Source of the DNA: Brachyspira pilosicoli
GTDB lineage: Bacteria > Spirochaetota > Brachyspiria > Brachyspirales > Brachyspiraceae
DNA: 64,000 nt
Direction of reading: 5' to 3'
Assembly (NCBI RefSeq): GCF_036997485.1
Contig: NZ_JAWLPU010000001.1
Span: 1,054,001 to 1,118,000 of the forward strand
This document shows, in pieces, positions 35,090 through 44,758 of this stretch (positions are counted from its first letter, which is position 1; the number at the start of each line of letters is the position of its first letter). The notes under the pieces are model-generated. The model did no database searches, was not told where the DNA came from, and saw nothing but the letters and a program-made list of their open reading frames with translations. The translations under genes and the position numbers were made by a program.

Positions 35090-35174
35090 AATATTGAATA
35101 TTATTTTAAGCGATTAATAAAAATTTATGAATGATAATATATAACTATTAATTATAGTAATAAATATCTAATTA

Positions 35175-36914
35175 TTAGTCTATTAGTGAATTAAAATATT
35201 TGTTTTCTCTAAATATGTCTTCTGATATAACTCTTTGAGCATAATTATATTTATATGATAAACTATTTTTATTAACTTCTATACGTTTTATATTACCATA
35301 ACTATTACTATAAAAACCGTTGTAAAAACTTATAATATTATCAGTATTTTCTTTAAATAAAAGTGATATTAAACTATTTGTATAATCAAGCTTAGTATTA
35401 ACAGCTATAAACATAGGAATATTTTCCGGAGGGAATCCATCTTCCAATTTGTAAGGTCCGTCTTGTCCATTCCATATAAGAAGCGGGTTTACTGTATATG
35501 AACTTAAAAACGATAATTTTATGCTTTCATCTATAGAAGAGTTGTATATAATATTTTTTAGATATGGATATAAATGGTCATGCTTAAATATGATTATGGC
35601 ATCTGGGTATTTCTCTAATATAATATCTTTTGTTTTTATTATATCTATTGCCGTCATTGCTGAGTTTTCAAGAGTTTCTACCAAAACAGCTCTATTTTTT
35701 TTGTCTATTTTTCTCATGAATCTTTGATTGTTTGAAACAAAATTTAAATCATTTTTTATATGTGTATTAGCATGACCTAAAAATGTAAAGCCTGTAACAA
35801 AAACACTACCTTCTGAAATATTATTTTTAATATAGTTTTTTATATTTGTAATCCCTAAATTAAATACTGTTTTTTCAACTCCAATATCAGGAAACAATTT
35901 ATCTAAATAATAAGTAACTCCAGATTCCTCTAAAGCTATTACTTTGTACCCTTTATCTCTAAACAAAAATGGAAGAGTTTTAGTGATGATAGTAGAATCA
36001 GGCTTTTTTGGAAATATAGGCGAACTGCCTGTTAAGCCAGACAACCTTGCAAATAAACTTCCATTTCCATCATTAGGACCAACTTTAGATGAAGCTTTAG
36101 CCCACTTTCTATATTCCTCTGGAAAAGGATCTTTGTCAAACAAACTTTCAAAATGGCTATAATCATAAAAAGATTCTAAATATATTAAAAATACGCTTCT
36201 ATTTGTAACTGTATTGTTGCTATATGGCATTATTAATTCTGATACATCTATGTTTCTTTCGCTTAATAAATTAATAGCATCTCTTACATCATTAAGATTA
36301 CATTCTATATTATTATATTCTCTATCAAAAGATATTCTATGGCTTATTGTGTTTATTATTCCTTTGCTATTTGCTATATCAAAATAATTCGCATAAATAG
36401 AATTAATCTTTACAGGTCTAAAAAATGATAAGTATGTTGTTAATATAACAATCACTATTAAAGAAATAGATTTTACTCTTTTTATTTTATACATCTTATA
36501 TAATCTATATATAAAATATAAAGCAAAAGCTATAAGCAAAGAAAAATAAAGCACAGTAGCAGATATAGTGATAATTTGCAAATATAATGGTACAACTTCT
36601 ATTAATGATGGGTATAAATCAGGCATATCTGTAAAAAACAAAGGTTTTGTAACTACGGAAATACCCAAAGGCTCTATACTAAAAAAAGAGAATACTGAAA
36701 CTACAACAAAAGAATATGATATTATAAGCCTCTTTTTAGGGTTAATATAATCACATATATTATATGCTATTACAGAAAACCAATAAACATATATTATATC
36801 AATTACATGAAACTCGAAATTTCCTAAAGACATAAATGGAAATAAAAAATCTATTAATAAAAAATACAATATTAATATTATAAAAAAGGAAATAAAATAA
36901 AAGTTATTTTTCAT
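35175..36914 (-). CDS. LtaS-like membrane sulfatase-fold enzyme, paralog of the 16816 gene product
   Basis: A 579-residue protein with five or so membrane helices (first about 180 residues), then an extracytoplasmic sulfatase-type domain. Shared catalytic signatures with the protein at 16816 are FLIYLESFYDYSHF (metal Glu), ARLSGLTGSSPIFPK (likely nucleophile Thr), FLGHANTHIKND and FKHDHLYPYL. The two align over most of their length, including PPENIPMFIAVNTKL near the end. The product is probably a phosphoglycerol- or phosphoethanolamine-modified glycolipid or glycan (inference). It is flanked by unrelated operons. Confidence 0.82.
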   Translation of the reverse strand: MKNNFYFISFFIILILYFLLIDFLFPFMSLGNFEFHVIDIIYVYWFSVIAYNICDYINPKKRLIISYSFVVVSVFSFFSIEPLGISVVTKPLFFTDMPDLYPSLIEVVPLYLQIITISATVLYFSLLIAFALYFIYRLYKMYKIKRVKSISLIVIVILTTYLSFFRPVKINSIYANYFDIANSKGIINTISHRISFDREYNNIECNLNDVRDAINLLSERNIDVSELIMPYSNNTVTNRSVFLIYLESFYDYSHFESLFDKDPFPEEYRKWAKASSKVGPNDGNGSLFARLSGLTGSSPIFPKKPDSTIITKTLPFLFRDKGYKVIALEESGVTYYLDKLFPDIGVEKTVFNLGITNIKNYIKNNISEGSVFVTGFTFLGHANTHIKNDLNFVSNNQRFMRKIDKKNRAVLVETLENSAMTAIDIIKTKDIILEKYPDAIIIFKHDHLYPYLKNIIYNSSIDESIKLSFLSSYTVNPLLIWNGQDGPYKLEDGFPPENIPMFIAVNTKLDYTNSLISLLFKENTDNIISFYNGFYSNSYGNIKRIEVNKNSLSYKYNYAQRVISEDIFRENKYFNSLID

Positions 36915-36999
36915 ATTTATTATACACTATTATCTAAACACTATTATACTATATTTTGAAGATTATATATTAAAATATTTTTTATTCAATATATGTAAA

Positions 37000-37758
37000 T
37001 TAATTATGAAATATTTTGCTTAAAAACTCTTTAATTCTTTCATTATTTTGATTATTAAAGAAGTTTTCAGAATTATCCATAGCAATGATTTTGCCTCTAT
37101 CCATGAATGCTATATTTGTAGAAAGCTCTTTTACAAAACTAATCTCGTGGCTTACAATAATCATAGTCATTTTTTCTTCGGCAAGTCCTTTAAGTACGGT
37201 TAAAACCTCGCCTATAAGTTCAGGGTCCAAGGCGGAAGTAGGCTCATCGCATAAAAGTACCTCAGGCTTCATTGCTAAAGCTCTTGCTATTGCAACACGC
37301 TGCTTTTGACCTCCGGAAAGTTCACTCGGGTAACTGTCTCTTTTATCTTTAAGACCAACCATATCGAGTAACTTTAACCCTTCTTCTATTGCTTCATCTT
37401 TGTTTTGTTTCTTTACAATGATTGGTGCTTCTATAATATTTTCTAAAGCTGTTTTGTGGTGAAACAAATTAAAGTGCTGAAATATCATTCCTATCTTTTC
37501 TTTTCTCTTTATAAAATCTTCTTTAGAGATAGTAAGGTTATTTGAAAACAAAGGTTCATTATCTATATAAACTTCTCCAGAATCAGGCCTATCTATTTGT
37601 ATAATATTTCTAAGAAGAGAACTCTTTCCCGCACCAGATGGACCTATAATAGAAACTATATCTCCTTTATTTACTGTAAAGCTTACACCATTAACTGCAG
37701 CAGAATCTTTATATCTCTTTTTTAAGTCAACAACTTTTAAATTAGCTTCTAATGACAT
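37000..37758 (-). CDS. Polar amino-acid ABC transporter, ATP-binding protein
   Basis: A 252-residue GlnQ/HisP-type ATPase on the cytoplasmic side of the membrane. Walker [10 protein letters not shown] (39-47), Q-loop [12 protein letters not shown], signature [15 protein letters not shown], Walker [15 protein letters not shown] and H-loop IVSHE are all intact. The start is ATG 37758, eight bases after GGAG; upstream in-frame codons would extend into the permease gene. It overlaps the permease gene by 17 bases. The solute is not identifiable and no binding-protein gene lies next to it. Confidence 0.92.
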   Translation of the reverse strand: MSLEANLKVVDLKKRYKDSAAVNGVSFTVNKGDIVSIIGPSGAGKSSLLRNIIQIDRPDSGEVYIDNEPLFSNNLTISKEDFIKRKEKIGMIFQHFNLFHHKTALENIIEAPIIVKKQNKDEAIEEGLKLLDMVGLKDKRDSYPSELSGGQKQRVAIARALAMKPEVLLCDEPTSALDPELIGEVLTVLKGLAEEKMTMIIVSHEISFVKELSTNIAFMDRGKIIAMDNSENFFNNQNNERIKEFLSKIFHN

Positions 37759-38392
37759 ATTTCTTCTCCAAATTTCTAAAAAGAACAACTATAACAAATG
37801 TAAACAACAAATATATTATTCCTGCTATTACAAAAGGTATAAGTTTAAAATCTCTAGTTAAAACTTGTCTTGCATAAAGCATTAAGTCGCCTATTCCAAG
37901 AACTATTACTAATGATGTATCTTTTATTAGGTTAATAGCTTCATTTGAAAGAGGAGGCAATACTTTTCTTATAGCCTGCGGAAGTATGATCCTTGTCATT
38001 ATTTGTCTGTAATTCAAATTAAGTACATAAGCTGCCTCATATTGTCCTTTATCTATACTCTCTATACCCGCTCTAAATATCTCCATAAGATAAGCTGCAT
38101 AATTAAGAATAAAAGTAATAGCTGCAGAGGTAAATGCTGGAAAAGCTATTTTATTGTTGGTGATAAGAGGAATACCATAATAAAAAAATATTAGCTGGAG
38201 TATTAAAGGAGTACCCCTAAAAAGCCAAGCATAAATATCAAAAACATATCTAATAAATTTGGGCGCACTAAATTGTAATGCCGCAAAAATGATAGATAAT
38301 GGCATTGAGAATATAGCAGTAACTAAATAAAGGCTTATTGTAACATATGTGCCTTTCAATAAATAAATGGTTGTAGATATTATGTATTCCAT
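37742..38392 (-). CDS. Polar amino-acid ABC transporter, permease
   Basis: A 216-residue inner-membrane permease of the HisMQ/GlnP type with five membrane helices. The N-terminal [23 protein letters not shown] and the motif [20 protein letters not shown] are typical. The EAA loop, [35 protein letters not shown], touches the ATPase. It is first of a two-gene operon. The binding protein that brings the substrate must be encoded elsewhere. Confidence 0.92.
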   Translation of the reverse strand: MEYIISTTIYLLKGTYVTISLYLVTAIFSMPLSIIFAALQFSAPKFIRYVFDIYAWLFRGTPLILQLIFFYYGIPLITNNKIAFPAFTSAAITFILNYAAYLMEIFRAGIESIDKGQYEAAYVLNLNYRQIMTRIILPQAIRKVLPPLSNEAINLIKDTSLVIVLGIGDLMLYARQVLTRDFKLIPFVIAGIIYLLFTFVIVVLFRNLEKKYVIRS

Positions 38393-38530
38393 ATAACAAA
38401 ACTTTATAATAAAAAATATTTATAGTAATACTATTAATAATAGTATAATGCTATTATTAAAAATAATCAATACATTTATTAAAATACTATTAATAAAAAT
38501 ATTAATATAACTTTTTTATTACATATTAAT

Positions 38531-38558
38531 TTGATTTTTGATAAAAAAATATTATTAT
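38531..38558 (+). promoter_or_regulatory. Probable galK promoter
   Basis: TTGATT (38531-38536), 16-base spacer, TATTAT (38553-38558), about 30 bases before the ATG. Confidence 0.55.
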
Positions 38559-38588
38559 ATAACTATAAACTTTTATGAGGGTTAATTT

Positions 38589-39872
38589 ATGTATAAAATA
38601 TCACAATTAGAAGAATTATTAAAGAACAGTAAGCTTGATGAGCAATTTTCTAATATATATGGCAATGATGATAAAACTATTAAGGAAGCATATTTGAGAT
38701 TAACTTCTGCATTAAATCATTTTAAAACTATAGATAATAGTGAAGATGTTCATATATTTAGTGCTTCAGGAAGGACAGAATTATCTGGGAATCATACAGA
38801 TCATAATAATGGTTGTGTATTGACAGCTTCAATTAATTTAGATAAATTAGCGGTAGTATCAAAAAGAAATGATGAAAAAATAGTTATTTATACTGATTAT
38901 TCTGATAATCCTAACTATATAAATATAAATGAATTAAATATTAATAAAAATGAATATGGTAAATCTAGTGCTTTGATTAGAGGCGTATGTGCGCGTATAA
39001 AAGAAATGGGATATAAATTAGGAGGTTTTACTGCTTCTATTTCAAATAAAGTTTTGATGGGAAGCGGCCTTAGCTCTTCTGCAAGTTTTGAATCTTTAGT
39101 TGGCGAGATAATAAATTCTCTTTATAACGAAGATAAAATAGAAAAAACAGATATTGCCAAAATAGGGCAGTATTCAGAAAATAAATATTTTGGAAAACCT
39201 TGCGGACTTATGGATCAGATGGGCTGTTCTATTGGCGGTATTATGGCTATAGACTTTAAAGACAATAATAATCCTAAGTTAGAAAAAGTGGAATATGATT
39301 TTGAAAAGGTTGGTTATGCTCTTATGATAGTTGATGCTAAGGGGGATCATAGTTCTCTTACTAATGAGTATGCTGCTATAAGAGAAGAGATGAATTTAGT
39401 TGCTAGATATTTTTCTAAAGAAGTGTGCCGTGATATTACAAAAGAACAGTTATTAGAAAATGCTTCAAACATAAGAAAAGAGATTGGAGACAGGGCTTTT
39501 TTAAGAGCTTATCATTTTATTACAGAAAATGAAAGAGTAGAAGAACAAATAAATGCTTTAAAAGAAAATAACATAAAGAAGTATCTTGAACTTATGAATG
39601 AATCTGGGCTTTCTAGTTTCATGTATCTTCAAAATTGTTATTCTATTACAAGTTCTAAAAATATGGGGGTTGCTTTGGCAATTGCTATGACTAAAGATTT
39701 CTTGCATGGTGATGGAGCTTCAAGAGTGCATGGCGGAGGTTTTGCAGGAACTATTCAGGCTTTAATACCATTAGATAGAGTAAAAGAGTATACAGATTTT
39801 ATGGACAGTATATTTGGTAAGGGTTCTGCTGTAAAAATTAGAATAAGACAAAGTCCTGTTTGCGAGATTTGA
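38589..39872 (+). CDS. galK: Galactokinase
   Basis: Phosphorylates galactose at C1 with ATP (Leloir pathway). The 427-residue GHMP kinase has the galactokinase signature GRTELSGNHTDHNNGCVL (about 60-77), the ATP loop LMGSGLSSSASFESLVG (about 155-171), GKPCGLMDQMGCSIGG with the catalytic Asp, and the C-terminal GASRVHGGGFAGTIQA. It is about 40 residues longer than E. coli GalK, mainly through an N-terminal helical part. No galT or galE is next to it. Confidence 0.93.
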   Translation: MYKISQLEELLKNSKLDEQFSNIYGNDDKTIKEAYLRLTSALNHFKTIDNSEDVHIFSASGRTELSGNHTDHNNGCVLTASINLDKLAVVSKRNDEKIVIYTDYSDNPNYININELNINKNEYGKSSALIRGVCARIKEMGYKLGGFTASISNKVLMGSGLSSSASFESLVGEIINSLYNEDKIEKTDIAKIGQYSENKYFGKPCGLMDQMGCSIGGIMAIDFKDNNNPKLEKVEYDFEKVGYALMIVDAKGDHSSLTNEYAAIREEMNLVARYFSKEVCRDITKEQLLENASNIRKEIGDRAFLRAYHFITENERVEEQINALKENNIKKYLELMNESGLSSFMYLQNCYSITSSKNMGVALAIAMTKDFLHGDGASRVHGGGFAGTIQALIPLDRVKEYTDFMDSIFGKGSAVKIRIRQSPVCEI

Positions 39873-40115
39873 AATACTATAATATATTTATAGATTTTTT
39901 ATGCTTATTAAAAAGGTTTTATAAATTATTTATAATAATTTTATATTTTGTTAATATTTTTATAAACTAATATATAGTTTAAATATCTTATTACAGTGTA
40001 TGAGCTGCAGCAAAAAATGATATAAAATTAGCTGCAAACAAAGGGCGAAAAATATTTTTACAAAATTTAATTTTTTAGTATTATATTGTAATATTTAAAT
40101 ATGGATAACTAAAGT

Positions 40116-40559
40116 ATGAGAAGAAAAATAATAATATTAATAATATTTTTGAGCATATTTTTGTCTTCTTGTATTATTAATTTAAGCAGTTCTTCATTTT
40201 TTCCAACAGGCAGAACATATACAGGAGGTTGGTCTGGGTATTTGTATGGAACAGATAATATACATGGTTATTCTATTATAAGAATTGCTTCTGATGGTAC
40301 TATGCAATTTAAAAATCAATATAATCTTACTATAGATTTTTATAGATATGATATTGAATATAAGAATATTCTTGGAAATGATGTATATGAGGCAAGTAAA
40401 TATGTATACAATAATGGAGATAGTGTTACTTATTATTTAACTATGGAATTTGTGAAGAGCAGTTTTAATGAGAGTATTTATATAGCTAATGTTATGTTGG
40501 TGGAGAAAAGAAATATTATGAATGATAAAATATATAGCGGTACTTTTAATAAATATTAA
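40116..40559 (+). CDS. Lipoprotein of unknown function
   Basis: A 147-residue protein with a lipoprotein signal peptide, IFLSIFLSSC, with the lipid-bearing Cys19. The mature part looks all-beta, with Tyr/Gly-rich strands (TYTGGWSGYLYGTDN, GTMQFKNQYNLTIDFYRYDIEY, YYLTMEFVKSSFN, YIANVMLVEKRN). This resembles small calycin-like lipoproteins but no named family is recognised. The MATE exporter begins 26 bases downstream on the same strand and may share its transcript. Confidence 0.65.
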   Translation: MRRKIIILIIFLSIFLSSCIINLSSSSFFPTGRTYTGGWSGYLYGTDNIHGYSIIRIASDGTMQFKNQYNLTIDFYRYDIEYKNILGNDVYEASKYVYNNGDSVTYYLTMEFVKSSFNESIYIANVMLVEKRNIMNDKIYSGTFNKY

Positions 40560-40585
40560 TTAATTTTGAAGGTTATGATAATTAT

Positions 40586-41950
40586 ATGTCAAATCATATA
40601 GGCAAAGATCTCACAGAATCAAAAGTCTCTTCTACACTTATAACACTCTTGATACCAATACTGTTATCAAACACATTGAATGTTGTTTATAACATAGTAG
40701 ATAGTATATGGATAGGTAATATTATAGGACCTCTTGGACTTTCTGCAGTTGCTGTGAGTTTTCCAATAACACTTATGATGGGCTCTTTTGCTTTTGGGGT
40801 AAATATGGCTAATGGGGTTATAGTATCTCAATATTATGGTGCTAAAGATTATGATACAGTTGGCCATGTAATAAAGGTATCTACCACTTTGGGAGTTATT
40901 ATACTTTTTACCGTGGGTTCATTAATGTTTATATTTGCTAAGAAAATATTAATAATAATGAACACCCCAAAAGATGCTTTAGGTATGGCTGTTATTTATT
41001 TGAGAATAACTATAGTAGGTTTGCCGTTTGCTTATTCTTATTTTTTCATATCTTCTATACTTAGAGCTGTTGGCGATAGCGTGAGACCTTTAATATTTTT
41101 GATAGTATCGTCTATTGTTAATATTATATTAGACCCCATATTAATAAAAGGATTTTTTATAATTCCAGCAATGGGGCTTAAGGGGGCTGCTATTGCTACT
41201 GTAATATCTCAATGTATTTCTGTGTTAATAAGTACATCATACTTAAGAATAAAAAATAGTTTTATAAGGATTAATCCTTTTATATTTACATTTGATATTA
41301 ATATAACCAAAAAGATAATGAAATTAGCAATTCCAATTTCATCAAATCAATTTATAGTAGCTTTCGGCTGGCTTATAATAACAAGGCTTATAAGCAGTTT
41401 TGGAGATGCTGCAAGTGCTACGGTTGCTATAGTAAATAGGGTAGAGTCCTTATTTATTATGCCTATAGGAGCTTTGGGAAATGCTGTTATGACAATGTCT
41501 GCACAAAACATTGGAGCTAATAAATTAGACAGAGTAAAAGAAATTTTTAAAAATGGCATTGTTATTGGCATTATTATCTCTTCTGTGATGAGCATATTTT
41601 CTATACTTAATCCTCACTTGCTAATTAATATGTTTACAAAAGATTTAGAAGTTTTTGAATATTCTAAAAGCTATATTTATACTATAATGCCTATATTTAT
41701 ATTTTATTCTATTATGTTTGTATGCAATGGTGTAATTAATGGAGCTGGCAAAACTATAGTAATAATGATTTTTAGCACTTCTACTACGCTTATTTTAAGA
41801 ACTATATTAGCTTATGCATTATCAGGAAAGTTTGCACTTGTTGGTATATGGGCATCTATGGGTATTTGCTATATAATAAATACTTTGTTTAGTTTATATT
41901 ATTATAAATCTAATAAATGGCAGAAAAACTCAAATATTACACGAGAATAA
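40586..41950 (+). CDS. MATE family efflux transporter
   Basis: A 454-residue inner-membrane protein with about 12 helices in two related halves. It begins LITLLIPILLSNTLNVVYNIVDSIWIGNIIGPLGLSAVAVSFP, the MATE N-terminal pattern, and has VNIILDPILIKGFFIIPAMGLKGAAIATVISQ closing the first half. The family exports cationic drugs or metabolites using Na+ or H+. The substrate is unknown. It converges with the lipoprotein gene at 41961, only ten bases apart. Confidence 0.9.
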   Translation: MSNHIGKDLTESKVSSTLITLLIPILLSNTLNVVYNIVDSIWIGNIIGPLGLSAVAVSFPITLMMGSFAFGVNMANGVIVSQYYGAKDYDTVGHVIKVSTTLGVIILFTVGSLMFIFAKKILIIMNTPKDALGMAVIYLRITIVGLPFAYSYFFISSILRAVGDSVRPLIFLIVSSIVNIILDPILIKGFFIIPAMGLKGAAIATVISQCISVLISTSYLRIKNSFIRINPFIFTFDINITKKIMKLAIPISSNQFIVAFGWLIITRLISSFGDAASATVAIVNRVESLFIMPIGALGNAVMTMSAQNIGANKLDRVKEIFKNGIVIGIIISSVMSIFSILNPHLLINMFTKDLEVFEYSKSYIYTIMPIFIFYSIMFVCNGVINGAGKTIVIMIFSTSTTLILRTILAYALSGKFALVGIWASMGICYIINTLFSLYYYKSNKWQKNSNITRE

Positions 41951-41960
41951 TAATAATACT

Positions 41961-42443
41961 TTATTCTATAAAGATTAATTTTTTAGTATAAGGTATTTGG
42001 AATTTCATATTTTGTATTGTAAAAGTTAAAGTAATTTTAGCAGTACAATTAAAGCTTTTATTTTTTATGCTTCCAAAGGCTGTAGTAAATACATCAATAT
42101 ATTTAGCATTAAACTCCATATCAATATCTTCTGATTGTTTTGAAGGTATTTTTAGAGTTTGAACAGTATTAGCAGTTGCAAAGACTTTATTGTCTGAATT
42201 GATTAATTCTACATCTATTCTATCTAATGGAAGTTCAAAAGGAAAATTATTTTTTATATTTAGAAGCACATCTAAAGTAATATCTTTAAAAGTTATGCTG
42301 GCAATAGAAGCTTCTTTTACTTTTATATCTGGTTTATTTTCTTCTATATATTCTCTTGTAATTTCTTTTGCTGTATTTTGTAATGTTTCGCATGAAGATA
42401 ATATAAATAATAAAGATATTAATACGATAGAGATTTTTTTCAT
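41961..42443 (-). CDS. LEA type 2 (WHy-domain) lipoprotein
   Basis: A 160-residue lipoprotein. The signal peptide ends LLFILSSC with Cys18. The mature part matches the water-stress/hypersensitive-response (LEA_2) domain: SITFKDITLDVLLNIKNNFPFELPLDRIDVELI, KVFATANTVQTLKIPSKQSEDIDMEFNAKYIDVF, then a closing strand FQIPYTKKLIF. In bacteria such proteins are periplasmic or membrane-linked and of unclear role. It is a single gene converging with the MATE gene. Confidence 0.8.
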   Translation of the reverse strand: MKKISIVLISLLFILSSCETLQNTAKEITREYIEENKPDIKVKEASIASITFKDITLDVLLNIKNNFPFELPLDRIDVELINSDNKVFATANTVQTLKIPSKQSEDIDMEFNAKYIDVFTTAFGSIKNKSFNCTAKITLTFTIQNMKFQIPYTKKLIFIE

Positions 42444-42645
42444 AGATTGAACTTCCTTATATTCATTTTTTGTTATTCAGCTTAAAAAATCTATTTTTAT
42501 TAAATTATATATAATTTATAATAGTATTGCAACTTTTGTATATTAAGATTTCATATTTAAATTTATTTTTTATGATATGTTAATAATATTTAATAAAAAT
42601 TTTTACTATACTTAAAAAAGTTAATAAAATTTTATTATTATAGTA

Positions 42646-42673
42646 TTGACATTATTTTTATTTGTATTATATT
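42646..42673 (+). promoter_or_regulatory. Probable potABCD promoter
   Basis: TTGACA (42646-42651), 16-base spacer, TATATT (42668-42673). The transcript would start near 42680, leaving a leader of roughly 200 bases before the potA ATG at 42888. Confidence 0.65.
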
Positions 42674-42679
42674 GAGTTT

Positions 42680-42887
42680 CATTAAAAAAATAATGCAATA
42701 GCTCGAGTAATGGATATTCTTTGCAGGTGTATCTGTTGACTAAGAAAGGCTTATTATTAATTATAATTAGCTAGAACGAAAAAAACCCTATGCGGGTAAG
42801 CGACGAGTAAACTGCGTTTTATACGTTAACATGTATATACGTAATTTTACGGAGGCTATTGTAAATATACGCATAGGGGGTCGTGTG
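42680..42887 (+). promoter_or_regulatory. Structured potA mRNA leader, candidate cis-acting RNA that sequesters the Shine-Dalgarno
   Basis: CCCTATGCG (42786-42794) is perfectly complementary to CGCATAGGG (42870-42878), which contains the start of the potA Shine-Dalgarno tract AGGGGG (42875-42880); potA ATG is at 42888. Inside this long-range stem lies a perfect hairpin, TATACGT-TAAC-ATGTATA (42820-42837, one G-U pair). A further hairpin (GAGTA/TATTC within about 42693-42725) lies nearer the promoter. The region is richer in G+C than other intergenic DNA here. This is the layout of a translational riboswitch or thermosensor, but it does not match any riboswitch class I know. Polyamines are the obvious candidate ligand because the operon is a polyamine transporter (inference). 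Confidence 0.65.
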
Positions 42888-43946
42888 ATGGGCGATAATA
42901 TTATCGTATCTTTAAAAAATATCAATGTATCTTATGGTGAAAATACCATACTTGAAAATCTCAATTTAGACATAAAAGACAAAGAGTTTCTCACTCTCTT
43001 AGGACCTTCAGGCTGCGGTAAAACAACTATACTTAGAACTATAGCTGGTTTTGTTAAGCCAGATTCTGGAGAGGTATTATTTGACGGCAAGGTGATAAAT
43101 AATACTCAGCCATACAAAAGGGAAGTAAATACTGTTTTTCAAAGATATGCTTTGTTTCCGCATCTTAATGTGTTTGAAAATATTGCTTTTGGTCTTAATC
43201 TCAAAAAGGTTCCTAAAGCAGAAATTAAAGATAGAGTTCATCAAATGCTAAAGATGGTGAACTTAGAGAATTATGGAAATAGAAATATCAATAATTTATC
43301 AGGCGGTCAGCAGCAGAGGGTAGCTATTGCAAGGGCCTTAATAAACAAGCCTAGAGTTTTACTTCTTGATGAGCCTTTGGGGGCGTTGGATTTAAAACTT
43401 AGAAAAGAGATGCAAATAGAGCTTAAAAAAATTCAGCAGTCATTAGAGATTACTTTTGTATATGTTACTCATGACCAAGAAGAAGCTTTAACTATGAGCG
43501 ATACAGTGGCAGTTATGAAAGACGGAGAGATACTTCAGATTGGCACTCCGCAGGATATATACAATGAACCAAAAAATGCATTCATAGCAGATTTTATTGG
43601 AGAGAGCAATATTATAGATGGTATTATGCATGAAGATTATTTGGTTGAGTTTGCTGGTTATGTATTTAATTGTGTTGATAAGGGTTTTGAAAAGTTAGAG
43701 AAAGTTGATGTTGTTATTCGCCCTGAAGATATAATAGTAGTTCCTGCAGAAGATGCTAATATATCTGGACTTGTGGAATCTGCTATATTTAAAGGTGTTC
43801 ATTATGAGATGATACTCGATGCTCATGGTTATAAATGGATTATACATTCTACAGAAAAATGGGAAGCTGGTACAGAGATTGGCATTGATGTGGCTAAAGA
43901 AAATATTCATATAATGAAAAGAGAGGAAGAGGAGGTACTTTTATGA
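42888..43946 (+). CDS. potA: Spermidine/putrescine ABC transporter, ATP-binding protein
   Basis: A 352-residue ATPase that powers polyamine uptake. Walker [10 protein letters not shown] (39-47), Q-loop [21 protein letters not shown], signature [15 protein letters not shown], Walker [21 protein letters not shown] and H-loop VTHDQEEAL are intact. A C-terminal TOBE-type regulatory domain follows (about 250-350). I use ATG 42888, seven bases after GGGGG. An in-frame ATG at 42831 would add 19 residues but lies inside the leader hairpin. The stop overlaps potB by four bases (ATGA). Confidence 0.95.
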   Translation: MGDNIIVSLKNINVSYGENTILENLNLDIKDKEFLTLLGPSGCGKTTILRTIAGFVKPDSGEVLFDGKVINNTQPYKREVNTVFQRYALFPHLNVFENIAFGLNLKKVPKAEIKDRVHQMLKMVNLENYGNRNINNLSGGQQQRVAIARALINKPRVLLLDEPLGALDLKLRKEMQIELKKIQQSLEITFVYVTHDQEEALTMSDTVAVMKDGEILQIGTPQDIYNEPKNAFIADFIGESNIIDGIMHEDYLVEFAGYVFNCVDKGFEKLEKVDVVIRPEDIIVVPAEDANISGLVESAIFKGVHYEMILDAHGYKWIIHSTEKWEAGTEIGIDVAKENIHIMKREEEEVLL

Positions 43947-44758
43947 AAACAAAAATACCTGCTATACCTTATCTTATTTGGACTTTAGTTTTTATATTAG
44001 TACCTTTGGTTTTGGTTATATATTTTGCTTTTACTAATCAGAGAGGCGATTTTACTATAAAAAATTTTGCAGATGTTTCTACATTTGCCCCTGTTATAAT
44101 GCGTTCTGTTATGCTTGCTTTTGTGTCTACTTTGGTATGTTTGATACTTGCTTATCCATTATCTTATTATATATCAAGACAAAACAAAACAGTTCAGCAT
44201 GCTTTAATAATGCTTGTAATGCTTCCTATGTGGATGAACTTTTTATTGAGAACTTATGCTTGGATGACTATATTAGAACAAAATGGTTTAATTAACAAGG
44301 CTTTAATTTTTTTCGGACTTTCACCTGTAAAACTTATAAACACTCAATGGGCTGTGCTTATAGGAATGATATATAACTATTTGCCTTTTATGATACTTCC
44401 TCTATATTCTGTAATGACAAAGATACATAAAAGTTTAATAGAGGCTTCTCAAGATTTGGGTGCTAATTCTTTTAATGTATTTACAAAAGTTGTTTTTCCT
44501 TTAAGTTTGCCTGGTATGGCTTCTGGTGTTACTATGGTATTTGTTGCAGCAGTAAGTACATTTGTAATTTCTCGTATGCTTGGTGGTGGTTCAAACATAC
44601 TTATAGGTGATTTGATAGAGATGCAATTTTTAGGAATGTCTTATAATCCTAATTTGGGTTCTGCTATTAGTTTGGTTTTAATAGTGATTTCATTATGTGC
44701 TATACTTCTTATGCAGCAAATTGATGATGATGACGATGTGGAGGGTATGCTATTATGA
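43943..44758 (+). CDS. potB: Spermidine/putrescine ABC transporter, permease PotB
   Basis: A 271-residue inner-membrane permease with six helices. It has the PotB pattern [23 protein letters not shown] at the first periplasmic loop, [23 protein letters not shown], and the EAA loop [29 protein letters not shown]. An acidic C-terminal tail ([10 protein letters not shown]) ends it. Its stop overlaps potC by four bases (ATGA), so potA, potB and potC are translationally coupled. Confidence 0.95.
   Translation: MKTKIPAIPYLIWTLVFILVPLVLVIYFAFTNQRGDFTIKNFADVSTFAPVIMRSVMLAFVSTLVCLILAYPLSYYISRQNKTVQHALIMLVMLPMWMNFLLRTYAWMTILEQNGLINKALIFFGLSPVKLINTQWAVLIGMIYNYLPFMILPLYSVMTKIHKSLIEASQDLGANSFNVFTKVVFPLSLPGMASGVTMVFVAAVSTFVISRMLGGGSNILIGDLIEMQFLGMSYNPNLGSAISLVLIVISLCAILLMQQIDDDDDVEGMLL

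Noticed and set aside
39873-40115. Possible small RNA or gene between galK and the lipoprotein gene
   Set aside because: Only a chance repeat of AGCTGCA stands out; there is no open frame, terminator or structured element that I can support.
42831-42887. Upstream in-frame start of potA adding 19 residues
   Set aside because: The ATG lies inside the stable leader hairpin, the added residues match nothing in PotA, and the ATG at 42888 has a strong GGGGG site seven bases before it.
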